The notes under the pieces were generated by a model. That model was not told the origin of the DNA and did no database searches. It was given only the letters and a program-made list of their open reading frames with translations. From DAIPHL01 sp036771375 (lineage in GTDB: Bacteria; Synergistota; Synergistia; Synergistales; Synergistaceae), in the NCBI GenBank assembly GCA_036771375.1, contig DAIPHL010000014.1, forward strand, positions 1 through 23,880: a DNA stretch of 23,880 nt, written 5' to 3'. The position numbers and the translations under genes were made by a program. Shown here one piece after another: positions 7,358 to 15,572 of this stretch (the first letter of the stretch is position 1; the number at the start of each line of letters is the position of its first letter).

Positions 7358-8392
7358 GTGCATATCGAGATCGAACGCGGGAAAATCATTGGTGAGGGGC
7401 ATCCGGCTTTCGTGATCGCCGAGATCGGGTCGAACCACAATCGTTCCCTCTCTTTGGCGAAGGAGCTGATCGACGCAGCGTCTCTCGCCGGTGCAGACGC
7501 CGCCAAATTTCAAATATACAGCGCGCCCACTCTCTACTCGGCCCGATGCTCCGCCTCGGCGGACTACGACGGAAGGGCCCTCCACGACCTCATCGAAAGC
7601 GTCGAAACGCCTCGGGAGTGGCTTCCGGAGCTCGCCGAATACTGCAAGGCGAAGGGAATCGTCTTCTTCGCCACGCCCTTCGACGCGGCCGCCGTCGACG
7701 AACTGGACTCCGTCTCCGAGCTCTTCAAGATCGCCTCGTTCGAGATCGTGGACCTGCCGCTCATCCGACACGTCGCGTCCAAAGGCAAACCGATCGTCAT
7801 GGCCACCGGCCTCGCCGGAATGGGAGAGATCGAAGACGCGCTCGAGGCTTGCAGGAAACAGGGCAACGACCGGGTGGCTCTGCTTCAATGCGCCTCCTGT
7901 TACCCCTCTCCTCCGTCCATCATGAACCTCCGCTCCATCGGGACCATGGCGAGGGCCTTCGGCGTGCCCACCGGGCTCTCCGACCATACGCTGGGCATCC
8001 ACATCAGCGTGGCGGCGGTCGCGCTCGGCGCCTCCGTGATAGAAAAACACTTCACGATGGACAGGCACATGAAGGGACCGGACCACTCGTTTGCCATCGA
8101 ACCGGACGAACTCGTCGCCATGGTCCGCCAGATACGGGAGGTCGAATCGGCCATGGGAGACGGACGCAAAAGAGGTCCCTCGGACGAGGAGATGAGAAAC
8201 TACCACATCGCAAGACGCAGCCTCCACGCTCTCCGAGACATCCCGGCGGGCACCGTCATCACCGCCGAAATGCTGATCAGCAAACGACCGGGGTACGGAA
8301 TACGGCCGAAGTATCTCGACTGGGTCGTGGGACGAAGAGCCGGGCGGGATATCGCGGCCGACTCCTGGATCACCATCGACATGCTCGATTGA
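7358..8392 (+). CDS. pseI: Pseudaminic acid/N-acetylneuraminate synthase family protein (PseI/NeuB) with SAF domain
   Basis: Condenses a 6-carbon amino sugar with phosphoenolpyruvate to form a nine-carbon nonulosonic acid. The NeuB TIM barrel spans about residues 15-270: VIAEIGSNHN at 19-28, GADAAKFQIY, TPFDAAAVDEL, FKIASFEIVDLPLI, LSDHTLG at 207-213 and EKHFTMDR at 229-236. A C-terminal antifreeze-like SAF domain follows (RRSLHALRDIPAGTVITAEML). The wording of several blocks, notably KIASFEIVDLPLI and the YDGRALHDL/ETPREW segment, resembles PseI (pseudaminic acid) more than sialic or legionaminic acid synthases, and a PseG-like gene follows, so I infer pseudaminic acid. The start is a GTG at 7358 with GAAAGAGGGG upstream. 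The stop is 13 bases before the next gene. Confidence 0.85.
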   Translation: MHIEIERGKIIGEGHPAFVIAEIGSNHNRSLSLAKELIDAASLAGADAAKFQIYSAPTLYSARCSASADYDGRALHDLIESVETPREWLPELAEYCKAKGIVFFATPFDAAAVDELDSVSELFKIASFEIVDLPLIRHVASKGKPIVMATGLAGMGEIEDALEACRKQGNDRVALLQCASCYPSPPSIMNLRSIGTMARAFGVPTGLSDHTLGIHISVAAVALGASVIEKHFTMDRHMKGPDHSFAIEPDELVAMVRQIREVESAMGDGRKRGPSDEEMRNYHIARRSLHALRDIPAGTVITAEMLISKRPGYGIRPKYLDWVVGRRAGRDIAADSWITIDMLD

Positions 8393-8405
8393 ACGGGAGA
8401 CCGGC

Positions 8406-9416
8406 ATGAGCAAAGCACTCTTCATCACACACGCGGACGCCGGCGTCGGTGGAGGACATCTTTCCCGTTCGTTCGCCCTTTCGGAGGGGCTCGCGACCTT
8501 CGGCGTCGCCTCCTCCTGGATCCTGAACGAAGAGAGCGCCGAACAGGCTGCCTCCTTCGGGCTCGAAGACGTCCTCTTCCTTCCGGATCCCTTCACCTCC
8601 GACATTCCGATCGACCGTGACGCGAGGTTCGCCGTCGTCGACAGCTACGCTTCCAGGGGCTCCTTTTACGCCGCCGTCGCAAGACGCCTGCCGCTCGTCG
8701 CGATAGACGACCTCGGCAGCCTCTCGGCGCGAGGAGGCGAGCGCTTCTGCCGCATCCTGATCGACTACGGGCTCACCGCGTCGAGGAAAGGCGATGTCGT
8801 AGACGCCAAAGGCGCGCGAGACGCAAAAAACACCAAAGAGTCCGTGAGCTATCTGATCGGGCCGCACTACACCCTCCTGCGAAGCGAATTCTGGGACGCC
8901 ACGGCCCACGAAGGCACTTACGCCCTCTTCGTGCCGGGTGCCGCGGACACCGCCCATGCCTCCGAAGGAATCGTCGATCTCTGGTGCATGGATTGGCCTC
9001 CCCTGAAGATCGTCCTCGGCCCCCTCGTCTCGGAGGAAAGGACTCGGAATTTGCAAGCGGCCCTTCACCTCCGTGAAAGGGGCAACATTTCCGTGGAACT
9101 CGCCCCGAAACACTTCGTCTCCCTGATGGCGAACGCGGGGCTCGTTTTGTGCACGGCAAGCGTCGTCAGCTGCGAAGCGCTGGCGCTCGAGAAACGGACG
9201 GCGCTCTTTCGCGTCGCCGGAAACCAGGACGAAACGGGGGCGTTCGTCGCGGCGAAAAAAGCGGCGTTCGACATGGGGAAGTGGGAGGACGTCTCCAGGG
9301 ATACCCTTTTCGAGGCGCTTCGCTTCCGCCCGGACGAGAGGGCGCTGAAGGGCCTCGTCAACCGCCGGGGTTCGATCGCCTGCGCCGGCGAAATTTTGAG
9401 GCTCCTCGATGAATAG
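8406..9416 (+). CDS. pseG: PseG-like UDP-sugar hydrolase (UDP-2,4-diacetamido-2,4,6-trideoxy-altropyranose hydrolase family)
   Basis: Predicted GT-B-fold hydrolase that releases UDP from the 2,4-diacetamido sugar just before the PseI step. The 336-residue product has the family N-terminus GVGGGHLSRSFALSEGL at about residues 13-29 (His18 is the expected catalytic base), FAVVDSY and IDDLG in the middle of the N-domain, the hinge block LIGPHYTLLRSEF, and a C-terminal domain with TASVVSCEALAL and GNQDETGAFV in the UDP-binding positions. These match PseG-type proteins in order and spacing, though the overall sequence looks diverged and part of the C-domain is longer than usual. The ATG at 8406 follows a weak GGGAGA. 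The 3' end overlaps the next gene by 8 bases. A different UDP-sugar substrate cannot be excluded. Confidence 0.72.
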   Translation: MSKALFITHADAGVGGGHLSRSFALSEGLATFGVASSWILNEESAEQAASFGLEDVLFLPDPFTSDIPIDRDARFAVVDSYASRGSFYAAVARRLPLVAIDDLGSLSARGGERFCRILIDYGLTASRKGDVVDAKGARDAKNTKESVSYLIGPHYTLLRSEFWDATAHEGTYALFVPGAADTAHASEGIVDLWCMDWPPLKIVLGPLVSEERTRNLQAALHLRERGNISVELAPKHFVSLMANAGLVLCTASVVSCEALALEKRTALFRVAGNQDETGAFVAAKKAAFDMGKWEDVSRDTLFEALRFRPDERALKGLVNRRGSIACAGEILRLLDE

Positions 9417-11121
9417 CGCGAACGCGGGGGAAAAAACGATCGGACGCGGACGTCTCTTCACGGCGGCGATCTTTCTCTGTCTTTTTTTTCTTTACTTCTG
9501 GCAGCTCGGTGCAGCCGGACTGATCGACCCGGACGAGGGGCGCTATGCGGAAATTCCCCGGGAGATGATCGAACGCGGCGATTACGTCACGCCGCGCCTC
9601 GCAGGGTTGAAGTACTTCGAAAAACCGGTCCTCACGTACTGGTTGACCGCCGCGTCGTTTCATCTGTTCGGACAGAACGAGTTCGGTGCTCGTTTCCCCG
9701 CTGCCGCGAGCGCGCTCCTCGGCATCGCCGCGACGTGGCTGCTCGCGAAAAGACGATACGGGCGGGACACAGCCGACTGGAGCGCCATCGTTCTGGGGAG
9801 CTCCTTCCTCTACTTCGTCATCGGACGAATCATCCTGACGGACATGGTTCTCTCCGCATTCCAGACCATCGCGTTCGCGGCGGCCGGGCTCGCGCTCACC
9901 GAAACCTCCTCCCGCAAGCTCCGATTGTCCATATTTTTCGCGGCCATGGGGCTCTCCGTCCTCGCCAAGGGGCTGATCGGCCTGGTCCTGCCGGGCGGAG
10001 CACTCCTCCTTTACGCCCTGCTGTCGCGCAACCTCGGCGCATTCGCTCTCTTCGCCCGTTTTCTGCCTGGTTACGCGATCTTCGCGCTCGTGACGGTGCC
10101 CTGGTTCTGGGCCGTCGCTTCGCGAAACCAAGACTTCCTGTCTTTTTTCTTCATCCACGAACATTTTCTCCGCTACGTGACCACGATACACCAGCGGAGT
10201 GAACCCTTCTGGTTCTTCGCCCCGGTCCTGATCGCCGGTTTCGTGCCGTGGACGGGCTTTCTGCCGAGCGCGTTTACGGACGCGATTCGCGCGGCGAAAA
10301 CGGCCATCCGGGGGAAAAACGGACAGAGCTTCGAACTCTTTCTGCTCTGTTGGTCCTTCTTCATCTTCGCTTTTTTCTCCCTCTCCGGATCGAAGCTGAT
10401 CCCCTACATCACGCCGGCTCTCCCGCCCGTCGCGATCATGACAGCCGTCTCGTTTCACCGCCGTATGGAGCTCCGCTCCCTGCGCGGCTCGACGGCGCTC
10501 AACTGTCTTTTCCTCCTACTGCTCGCGACCGCATTTGCCACGCTCCGTCACTATTTTCGCGACGGGTCGTACGACCTCGACGCCGCGTATCCCGTCGGCA
10601 TGGTCATCGCGCTTTCGATGCTCCTCCTCTCGATCGCCTTCGCGCTCTGTGCGTTTCGACCCCGTCCCGAACCGGGGCGGAGGCTTCTTTATCTCTTTCT
10701 CGCCCTTTTCCTCATGACCTTCTATCCGGTGCATTCGATCGTCGCGAGCGGGAAATCCGTCGCAGACCTCTGCTTCCTGCTGAACGAGCTCGAAGCACGG
10801 GGACTGGGCCCCTCACGGGACTACGCGATCGCGGCGTACCGGGAGTTCCCGCAGGGGGTGCAATTCTATCTGAAAAAAAGGCCGATCCTCGTGGAATACA
10901 CCGGTGAACTCGCGTTCGGCAGAGAAGCCGAGCCGGATGTGGCCGAGGGATACTTCCAATCCGAAGACGAGTTCGTAAAACGTCTGGACGTAAAGAGAGA
11001 ACAGGACATCGTGCTCGTCATCGAGAACCGGAATATACTCCGCCTGCCGGAAGGGATCAGAAGGCGCGCGACCATCATGGCAAGCGGCTTCAACTTCACG
11101 GCGCTGCGACTTCGCAAATGA
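9409..11121 (+). CDS. ArnT-like polytopic glycosyltransferase (GT39/GT83 superfamily)
   Basis: Inner-membrane glycosyltransferase of the PMT/ArnT superfamily; such enzymes move a sugar from an undecaprenyl-phosphate donor to an acceptor on the periplasmic face (lipid A in the case of ArnT). The 570-residue product begins with a transmembrane helix (about 16-34) and then the first periplasmic loop with DPDEGRYAEIPREM; Asp42-Glu43 correspond to the catalytic acidic residues. KYFEKPVLTYW and the sequence of about 11-12 hydrophobic helices to residue 450 also fit ArnT. The C-terminal 120 residues form a soluble domain. The start codon ATG 9409 overlaps pseG by 8 bases and the stop forms ATGA with the next gene. 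Donor sugar and acceptor are unknown; neighbours suggest envelope glycan decoration. Confidence 0.85.
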   Translation: MNSANAGEKTIGRGRLFTAAIFLCLFFLYFWQLGAAGLIDPDEGRYAEIPREMIERGDYVTPRLAGLKYFEKPVLTYWLTAASFHLFGQNEFGARFPAAASALLGIAATWLLAKRRYGRDTADWSAIVLGSSFLYFVIGRIILTDMVLSAFQTIAFAAAGLALTETSSRKLRLSIFFAAMGLSVLAKGLIGLVLPGGALLLYALLSRNLGAFALFARFLPGYAIFALVTVPWFWAVASRNQDFLSFFFIHEHFLRYVTTIHQRSEPFWFFAPVLIAGFVPWTGFLPSAFTDAIRAAKTAIRGKNGQSFELFLLCWSFFIFAFFSLSGSKLIPYITPALPPVAIMTAVSFHRRMELRSLRGSTALNCLFLLLLATAFATLRHYFRDGSYDLDAAYPVGMVIALSMLLLSIAFALCAFRPRPEPGRRLLYLFLALFLMTFYPVHSIVASGKSVADLCFLLNELEARGLGPSRDYAIAAYREFPQGVQFYLKKRPILVEYTGELAFGREAEPDVAEGYFQSEDEFVKRLDVKREQDIVLVIENRNILRLPEGIRRRATIMASGFNFTALRLRK

Positions 11122-11888
11122 CCGCGTCACGGGGACAGGAAAACGCTCTGTGCGATATTCTGTTCGGCGCCCTCAGGATATACCAGCCGGACGAGAACTC
11201 CGGGCCGCGCGTCAACGTGGACACGGTGCTGCTCGCAGACTTCGCCCGTTTTTCACCCCGAGCACGCGTGCTCGAAATGGGTTGTGCCCACGGCGCCATA
11301 TCCCTGATCCTGGCCAAACGCCGCGCCCTTTCGGGAAAGCCGGCCGGAGCGCCCAGAATAGAAGGGATCGACATCAACGAGGCGCTCATCCGGATGGCCT
11401 CGGAAAACGCGACGATAAACGCTCTCGCGGACGATACGTTCTTTTCGGTCCGAGACCTCAGGGATTGCCGGAAAGACTACAAACCCGAAACCTTCGACGT
11501 CGTGGTGATGAACCCACCGTACGACGAACCCGGAAGAAGCCGTCCCAGCCCGCGGGAACCCCTCGCCTCCGCGATGCACGGCAGCGAGTGCACCCTCCTC
11601 GACGCGGTCGCGACGGCGAAGTACCTGCTGCGCAACGGCGGAAGATTTTTTCTGGTGATGCGAGCGCAGCGCGCGGGAGAGCTTTTCGCTCTGCTCGACG
11701 AACGAAACGTAAAGCCGAAACGCGTGCGATTCGTCCATCCCAAGCCGGACAGGGACGCGTCCGTCGTCCTCGTGGAGGCCGTTCGAGCCGCCGGAAGCGG
11801 GCTTGCCGTGGAACCCCCGATCTACATCTACGGAGACGACGGAGCATATACGGAGCCGTTGCTCGCAGCCTACCGTCTGGAGGCCTGA
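11118..11888 (+). CDS. tRNA1(Val) (adenine37-N6)-methyltransferase-like SAM enzyme (TrmN6 family)
   Basis: SAM-dependent N6-adenine methyltransferase of the TrmN6/YfiC type, expected to act on tRNA. The 256-residue product shows PDENSGPRVNVDTVLLADF at about 24-42 (the family N-terminus with the substrate-contact segment), motif I VLEMGCAHGAISL at 51-63, the acidic strand end IEGIDIN, and the catalytic NPPY at residues 132-135. The C-terminal strands include VLVEAVR. The start ATG overlaps the preceding stop (ATGA), so translation is coupled. rsmI follows after two bases, a pairing seen in many bacteria and consistent with RNA modification. Other NPPY methyltransferases (for example PrmC-like or RlmF-like) are possible, but the N-terminal block argues for TrmN6. 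Confidence 0.85.
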   Translation: MTASRGQENALCDILFGALRIYQPDENSGPRVNVDTVLLADFARFSPRARVLEMGCAHGAISLILAKRRALSGKPAGAPRIEGIDINEALIRMASENATINALADDTFFSVRDLRDCRKDYKPETFDVVVMNPPYDEPGRSRPSPREPLASAMHGSECTLLDAVATAKYLLRNGGRFFLVMRAQRAGELFALLDERNVKPKRVRFVHPKPDRDASVVLVEAVRAAGSGLAVEPPIYIYGDDGAYTEPLLAAYRLEA

Positions 11889-11890
11889 CG

Positions 11891-12724
11891 ATGCCGCTCG
11901 TCGTAGTCCCCACCCCGATCGGCAACATGGAGGACATCACCCTGCGCGCCCTGCGCGCCCTGCGGGAGGCGGACCTGATCGCGTGCGAGGACACCAGGCA
12001 CACGCGGAAACTCCTGAACCACTACGACATCCACAAACCGCTGCTCTCCTACCATCGCCACAACGAGCGGCTCAGAACCGTCGAAATCCTCGAAAGACTG
12101 GCGGAGGACAAGATCGTGGCGCTCGTCTCCGACGCAGGCACGCCGGGGATCTCCGATCCCGGGTGTATACTCGTAAACGAGGCCATCGACCATGGATTCG
12201 AGGTGGACGCGCTACCGGGAGCGAACGCGCCTCTCCCGGCGCTCCTCCTCTCGGGACTGGACACAACCGCCTTTACCTTCGCCGGCTTTCTGACGGGGAG
12301 CGAAAAGGAGAGGCGGGAAAGGTTGGACGAACTGTCCAAACTGGCGACGACGCTGATCTTCTACGTGGCCCCACACTCGCTCGCCGACGAACTGGACTTC
12401 TTCGCCGAAGCCCTCGGCCCAAGACGGGCCGCGCTCGTACGCGAGATCAGCAAGGTTCATCAGGAGACGATCCGTGACAGTCTGCCCGGCCTCGCCCAGC
12501 TCGCGAGAGAGAGGACGCTTCGCGGCGAGATGGTCCTGGTGATCGACGGCTGCCGTGGGCGAAAATCCCCCGAGCGGGGGGACTGGGAAAAACTGGCGAC
12601 GGCGATGAAACGCAGGGGAATTTTCGACAAGGACATTGCCAACGTGCTCTTTGAAGGTTATGGTATATCACGGAACGACGTGAAGACTTTTTTACTGCGG
12701 GAGGCAGACGACGATGACCGATAG
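11891..12724 (+). CDS. rsmI: 16S rRNA (cytidine1402-2'-O)-methyltransferase
   Basis: Tetrapyrrole-methylase-fold enzyme that 2'-O-methylates C1402 in the ribosomal P site. The 277-residue product has all hallmarks in order: VVVPTPIGNMEDITLRAL at 4-21, ACEDTRHTRKLL at 31-42, LVSDAGTPGISDPG at 78-91, PGANAPLPALLLSGL, and REISKVHQE, with a C-terminal small helical domain (LEKLATAMKRRGIFDKDIANVLFEGY region). The frame is open far upstream, but ATG 11891 gives the canonical N-terminus and has GGAGG at 11879-11883; the upstream extension overlaps the methyltransferase gene and is a shadow. The gene end overlaps metG by 11 bases. Confidence 0.94.
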   Translation: MPLVVVPTPIGNMEDITLRALRALREADLIACEDTRHTRKLLNHYDIHKPLLSYHRHNERLRTVEILERLAEDKIVALVSDAGTPGISDPGCILVNEAIDHGFEVDALPGANAPLPALLLSGLDTTAFTFAGFLTGSEKERRERLDELSKLATTLIFYVAPHSLADELDFFAEALGPRRAALVREISKVHQETIRDSLPGLAQLARERTLRGEMVLVIDGCRGRKSPERGDWEKLATAMKRRGIFDKDIANVLFEGYGISRNDVKTFLLREADDDDR

Positions 12725-14693
12725 GAAGGAAACCGGTTTTTATATCACCACCCCCATATATTACGTGAACGACGTGCCCCACATCGGACATGCCTACACC
12801 ACCATCGCCTGCGACGTCCTGTCCCGGTGGCACAGGATGAAACAGGAGGCGACCTACTTTCTGACCGGAACGGACGAACATGGACAGAAGGTACAGCAGG
12901 CCGCCGCGGGGCGCGGCATCACCCCACAGGAACTCTGCGACGAGGTGGTCGTAAACTTCCGGAGGCTCTGGGAGGTGCTCGGCATCCGAAACGACGACTT
13001 CATCCGCACCACCGAAGAACGGCACACGAAGGTCGTACGACAGATATTCCGAACGCTCGCGGAGAAGGACGACATATACAAGGGCACCTACGAGGGCTGG
13101 TACTGCGTGCCGTGCGAGACCTATTTCCCCGACGCACAGATCGACGAGGAGAGGCTCTGCCCCGACTGCAGGAGGGAGCTGGTCAGAATGTCCGAGGAGA
13201 GCTATTTCTTCCGGCTCTCCAGGTACCAGGACGCCCTCATCGAACACTACGAGAAAAACCCCGGGGCGATCATGCCGAAGGCGAGATACAACGAGGTCAT
13301 GAGCTTCATCAGAGGCGGATTGCAGGATCTGTCCATCTCCCGGACGACCCTCAAGTGGGGCATACCGGTCCCGGGCGATGAAAAACACGTCGTGTACGTC
13401 TGGCTGGACGCGCTTGCCAACTACCTCTCCGCTCTCGGTTATCCGGAATCCGGCGGAATATGGGAAAAATACTGGCCCTACGCCCATCACATGGTCGGCA
13501 AGGACATCATTCGTTTTCACGCCGTCATATGGCCCGCCGTCCTCATGGCGCTCGGCGTGAAGCCGCCGGTTCGAATCTTCGCCCACGGATGGTGGACCGT
13601 GGAGGGCGACAAGATGTCCAAATCCAAGGGCAACGTCGTGGACCCGTTCGAAATGGCGGACCTCTATGGCAAGGACGCGTTTCGCTACTTCGTCATGCGC
13701 GAGGTTCCATTCGGCAGCGACGGAGATTTCTCCGAGCTCGGCCTCGTGGGGCGAATCAACTCCGACCTCGCGAACGACCTCGGCAACCTCCTGAATCGCA
13801 CCCTTCAGATGATCGAAAAGTACCGGGGCGGAGCGCTCCCGGACGCCTCGGTTCTCTCCTGCGCAAACGACGTCGACCGGGCCCTCGCCTCGCTCGCGCA
13901 GAGGACCGTGACCGATATGGACAGGCAGATCGATGAATTCGCGCTTGACTCGGCGCTCAAGACGCTCTGGGCTTTCATCGGGGCGGGCAACAAATACATC
14001 GACGAGACGCAGCCATGGAAGCTGGGACGCGAGGGAGAGGGTACGAGGCTCGACGTCGTCCTTCGTTCCCTCTGGGAGGTGCTTCGGCTGGCGGCCATCC
14101 TCGTCTACCCCTACATACCGGAGACGGCCGGAAGGATATGGCGTCAGCTCGGTCTCGGAGATGAGATGAAGGGCACGGAACGCGCCGGATGGACATGGAG
14201 CACCTCCGCCGACGGGATCGTGGTGGAAAAGGGCGACGTCCTCTTCCCGAGAATCGATCTCGCGAAGTGGAAGGAGGAAAAAGCGTCCCGCGACGAGGCA
14301 AAGCGTGCCGGGACGAAGGGAGAGGATAAAAAAGCCGTCAAAACCGGCCCGACGTTCGAACAGATCGAGATCGCGGACTTCAGAAAACTCGAGATACGCG
14401 TGGCGGCGATCGAGAAGGTCGAGATCGTCGAGAAGGCGGACAAACTTTTCAAGATATACCTCGATCTGGGATACGAAAAACGAATGATCGTCTCCAGCAT
14501 CCGGGAGTTTTTCACCCCCGAGGAGCTGATCGGAAAGAAGATCCTGGTGCTCTGCAACCTCAAGCCCGCAAAGTTCCGGGGTATCGAGAGCAACGGAATG
14601 CTCCTCGCTGCGGAAGCGGACGACGGCAAACAGGAGATTCTCTCGCTCGCGACCGTCGACGACGATTTTCCCGTCGGTTCACTGGTGAGCTGA
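12714..14693 (+). CDS. metG: Methionyl-tRNA synthetase with C-terminal tRNA-binding domain
   Basis: Class I synthetase that charges initiator and elongator tRNA-Met. The 659-residue product has YITTPIYYVND at 10-20, HIGH at residues 23-26, a zinc knuckle with CVPC at 131-134 and CPDC at 149-152, KMSKSKGN at 300-307, an anticodon-binding helical domain to about residue 500, a charged linker rich in Lys, Glu and Arg, and an EMAP/Trbp111-type OB-fold from about residue 547 (FEQIEIADFRKLEIRV and NLKPAKFRGIESNGMLLAA). This is the four-Cys, dimerising form common outside the enterics. The ATG at 12714 lies within the end of rsmI behind GGGAGG. tatD follows immediately, a very common order. Confidence 0.97.
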   Translation: MTDRKETGFYITTPIYYVNDVPHIGHAYTTIACDVLSRWHRMKQEATYFLTGTDEHGQKVQQAAAGRGITPQELCDEVVVNFRRLWEVLGIRNDDFIRTTEERHTKVVRQIFRTLAEKDDIYKGTYEGWYCVPCETYFPDAQIDEERLCPDCRRELVRMSEESYFFRLSRYQDALIEHYEKNPGAIMPKARYNEVMSFIRGGLQDLSISRTTLKWGIPVPGDEKHVVYVWLDALANYLSALGYPESGGIWEKYWPYAHHMVGKDIIRFHAVIWPAVLMALGVKPPVRIFAHGWWTVEGDKMSKSKGNVVDPFEMADLYGKDAFRYFVMREVPFGSDGDFSELGLVGRINSDLANDLGNLLNRTLQMIEKYRGGALPDASVLSCANDVDRALASLAQRTVTDMDRQIDEFALDSALKTLWAFIGAGNKYIDETQPWKLGREGEGTRLDVVLRSLWEVLRLAAILVYPYIPETAGRIWRQLGLGDEMKGTERAGWTWSTSADGIVVEKGDVLFPRIDLAKWKEEKASRDEAKRAGTKGEDKKAVKTGPTFEQIEIADFRKLEIRVAAIEKVEIVEKADKLFKIYLDLGYEKRMIVSSIREFFTPEELIGKKILVLCNLKPAKFRGIESNGMLLAAEADDGKQEILSLATVDDDFPVGSLVS

Positions 14694-14696
14694 AGC

Positions 14697-15545
14697 GTGG
14701 CGACTCGAGATATCATGCACGGCGAAACGTTACGCCTCTTCGACTCGCACTGCCATCTCGACATGGAGGAGTTCCGCGGCGAAGTAGACGGAGTTCTCGA
14801 AAACGCGTACGCGGCCGGCGTACGCCGCCTGCTCCTCGTCTCCTGCGACGAACCGTCCAGCCGCGAGGTGCTCTACCTGGCATCGAAGAAGACCGGGAAA
14901 TCCAACATCGAGATATGGACGGCGGTCGGCGTTCATCCACACGAAGCCTCGAGCGTGGCCTCCGGCCTGCCGGAAGAGCTGACCGACCTCGCGGAGAACG
15001 AAAACGTCGTCGCTCTCGGCGAGATGGGGCTGGATTTTCACTACGACCACTCTCCCCGCGAGACACAGGAGAAGGTATTTGCAAGCCAGATCGAATGGGC
15101 CGTTCGCGCGGGAAAACCGATCGTCGTGCACCTTCGAAACGCAACCGATCGAAGGACGGGGGACGCGTACGCAAGAGCCGTCGGCATCATGAAGGAAAGC
15201 GGCGCCGAAAGATGCGGAGGCGTCATACACTGTTTCTCCGGCGACAAATCGGACGCGAGAACCGCGCTCGATTTGGGCTTTTACATCTCGTTCGCCGGAC
15301 CACTGACTTACCCCAGGGCCGACGAGCTGCGGAAGGTCGCCTCCTACGTACCGCTCGACAGGACGCTCTGCGAGACGGATTCGCCGTACCTCGCTCCCCA
15401 GAGCCACAGAGGGAAACGGAACAGCCCGGAATACGTGTGCGAAGTCTACCGGCGGCTCGCCGAGCTTCGCGAACTGCCGTTCGGAGAGCTCGCCGGCGCG
15501 ATCTGGCGCAACGGTGAAACGCTGTTCAAAGGCAAGGCCCACTAG
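14697..15545 (+). CDS. tatD: TatD-family metal-dependent hydrolase (DNase)
   Basis: TIM-barrel amidohydrolase-fold enzyme; family members are Mg-dependent 3'-5' exonucleases implicated in DNA repair and degradation. Metal and active-site blocks are present in order: FDSHCHLD near residues 14-21, GVHPHE, LGEMGLDFHYD (the usual Glu ligand), VHLRNA, IHCFSG and the late CETDSPYLAP Asp. The length of 282 is about 20 residues longer than typical, because of the N-terminus: translation could start at GTG 14697, three bases after metG, or at ATG 14715, which gives the usual short N-terminus; neither has a strong ribosome binding site. The metG-tatD order supports the call. A gap of 27 bases precedes the transporter gene. 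Confidence 0.93.
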   Translation: MATRDIMHGETLRLFDSHCHLDMEEFRGEVDGVLENAYAAGVRRLLLVSCDEPSSREVLYLASKKTGKSNIEIWTAVGVHPHEASSVASGLPEELTDLAENENVVALGEMGLDFHYDHSPRETQEKVFASQIEWAVRAGKPIVVHLRNATDRRTGDAYARAVGIMKESGAERCGGVIHCFSGDKSDARTALDLGFYISFAGPLTYPRADELRKVASYVPLDRTLCETDSPYLAPQSHRGKRNSPEYVCEVYRRLAELRELPFGELAGAIWRNGETLFKGKAH

Positions 15546-15572
15546 CGGCGAAACGGCAAGAGACGAAAACCG

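Noticed and set aside
6839..8605. Open frame of 588 codons on the minus strand across the transglycosylase, synthase and hydrolase genes
   Set aside because: It spans three well-supported genes on the other strand and reads as a charged, low-information shadow without family motifs.
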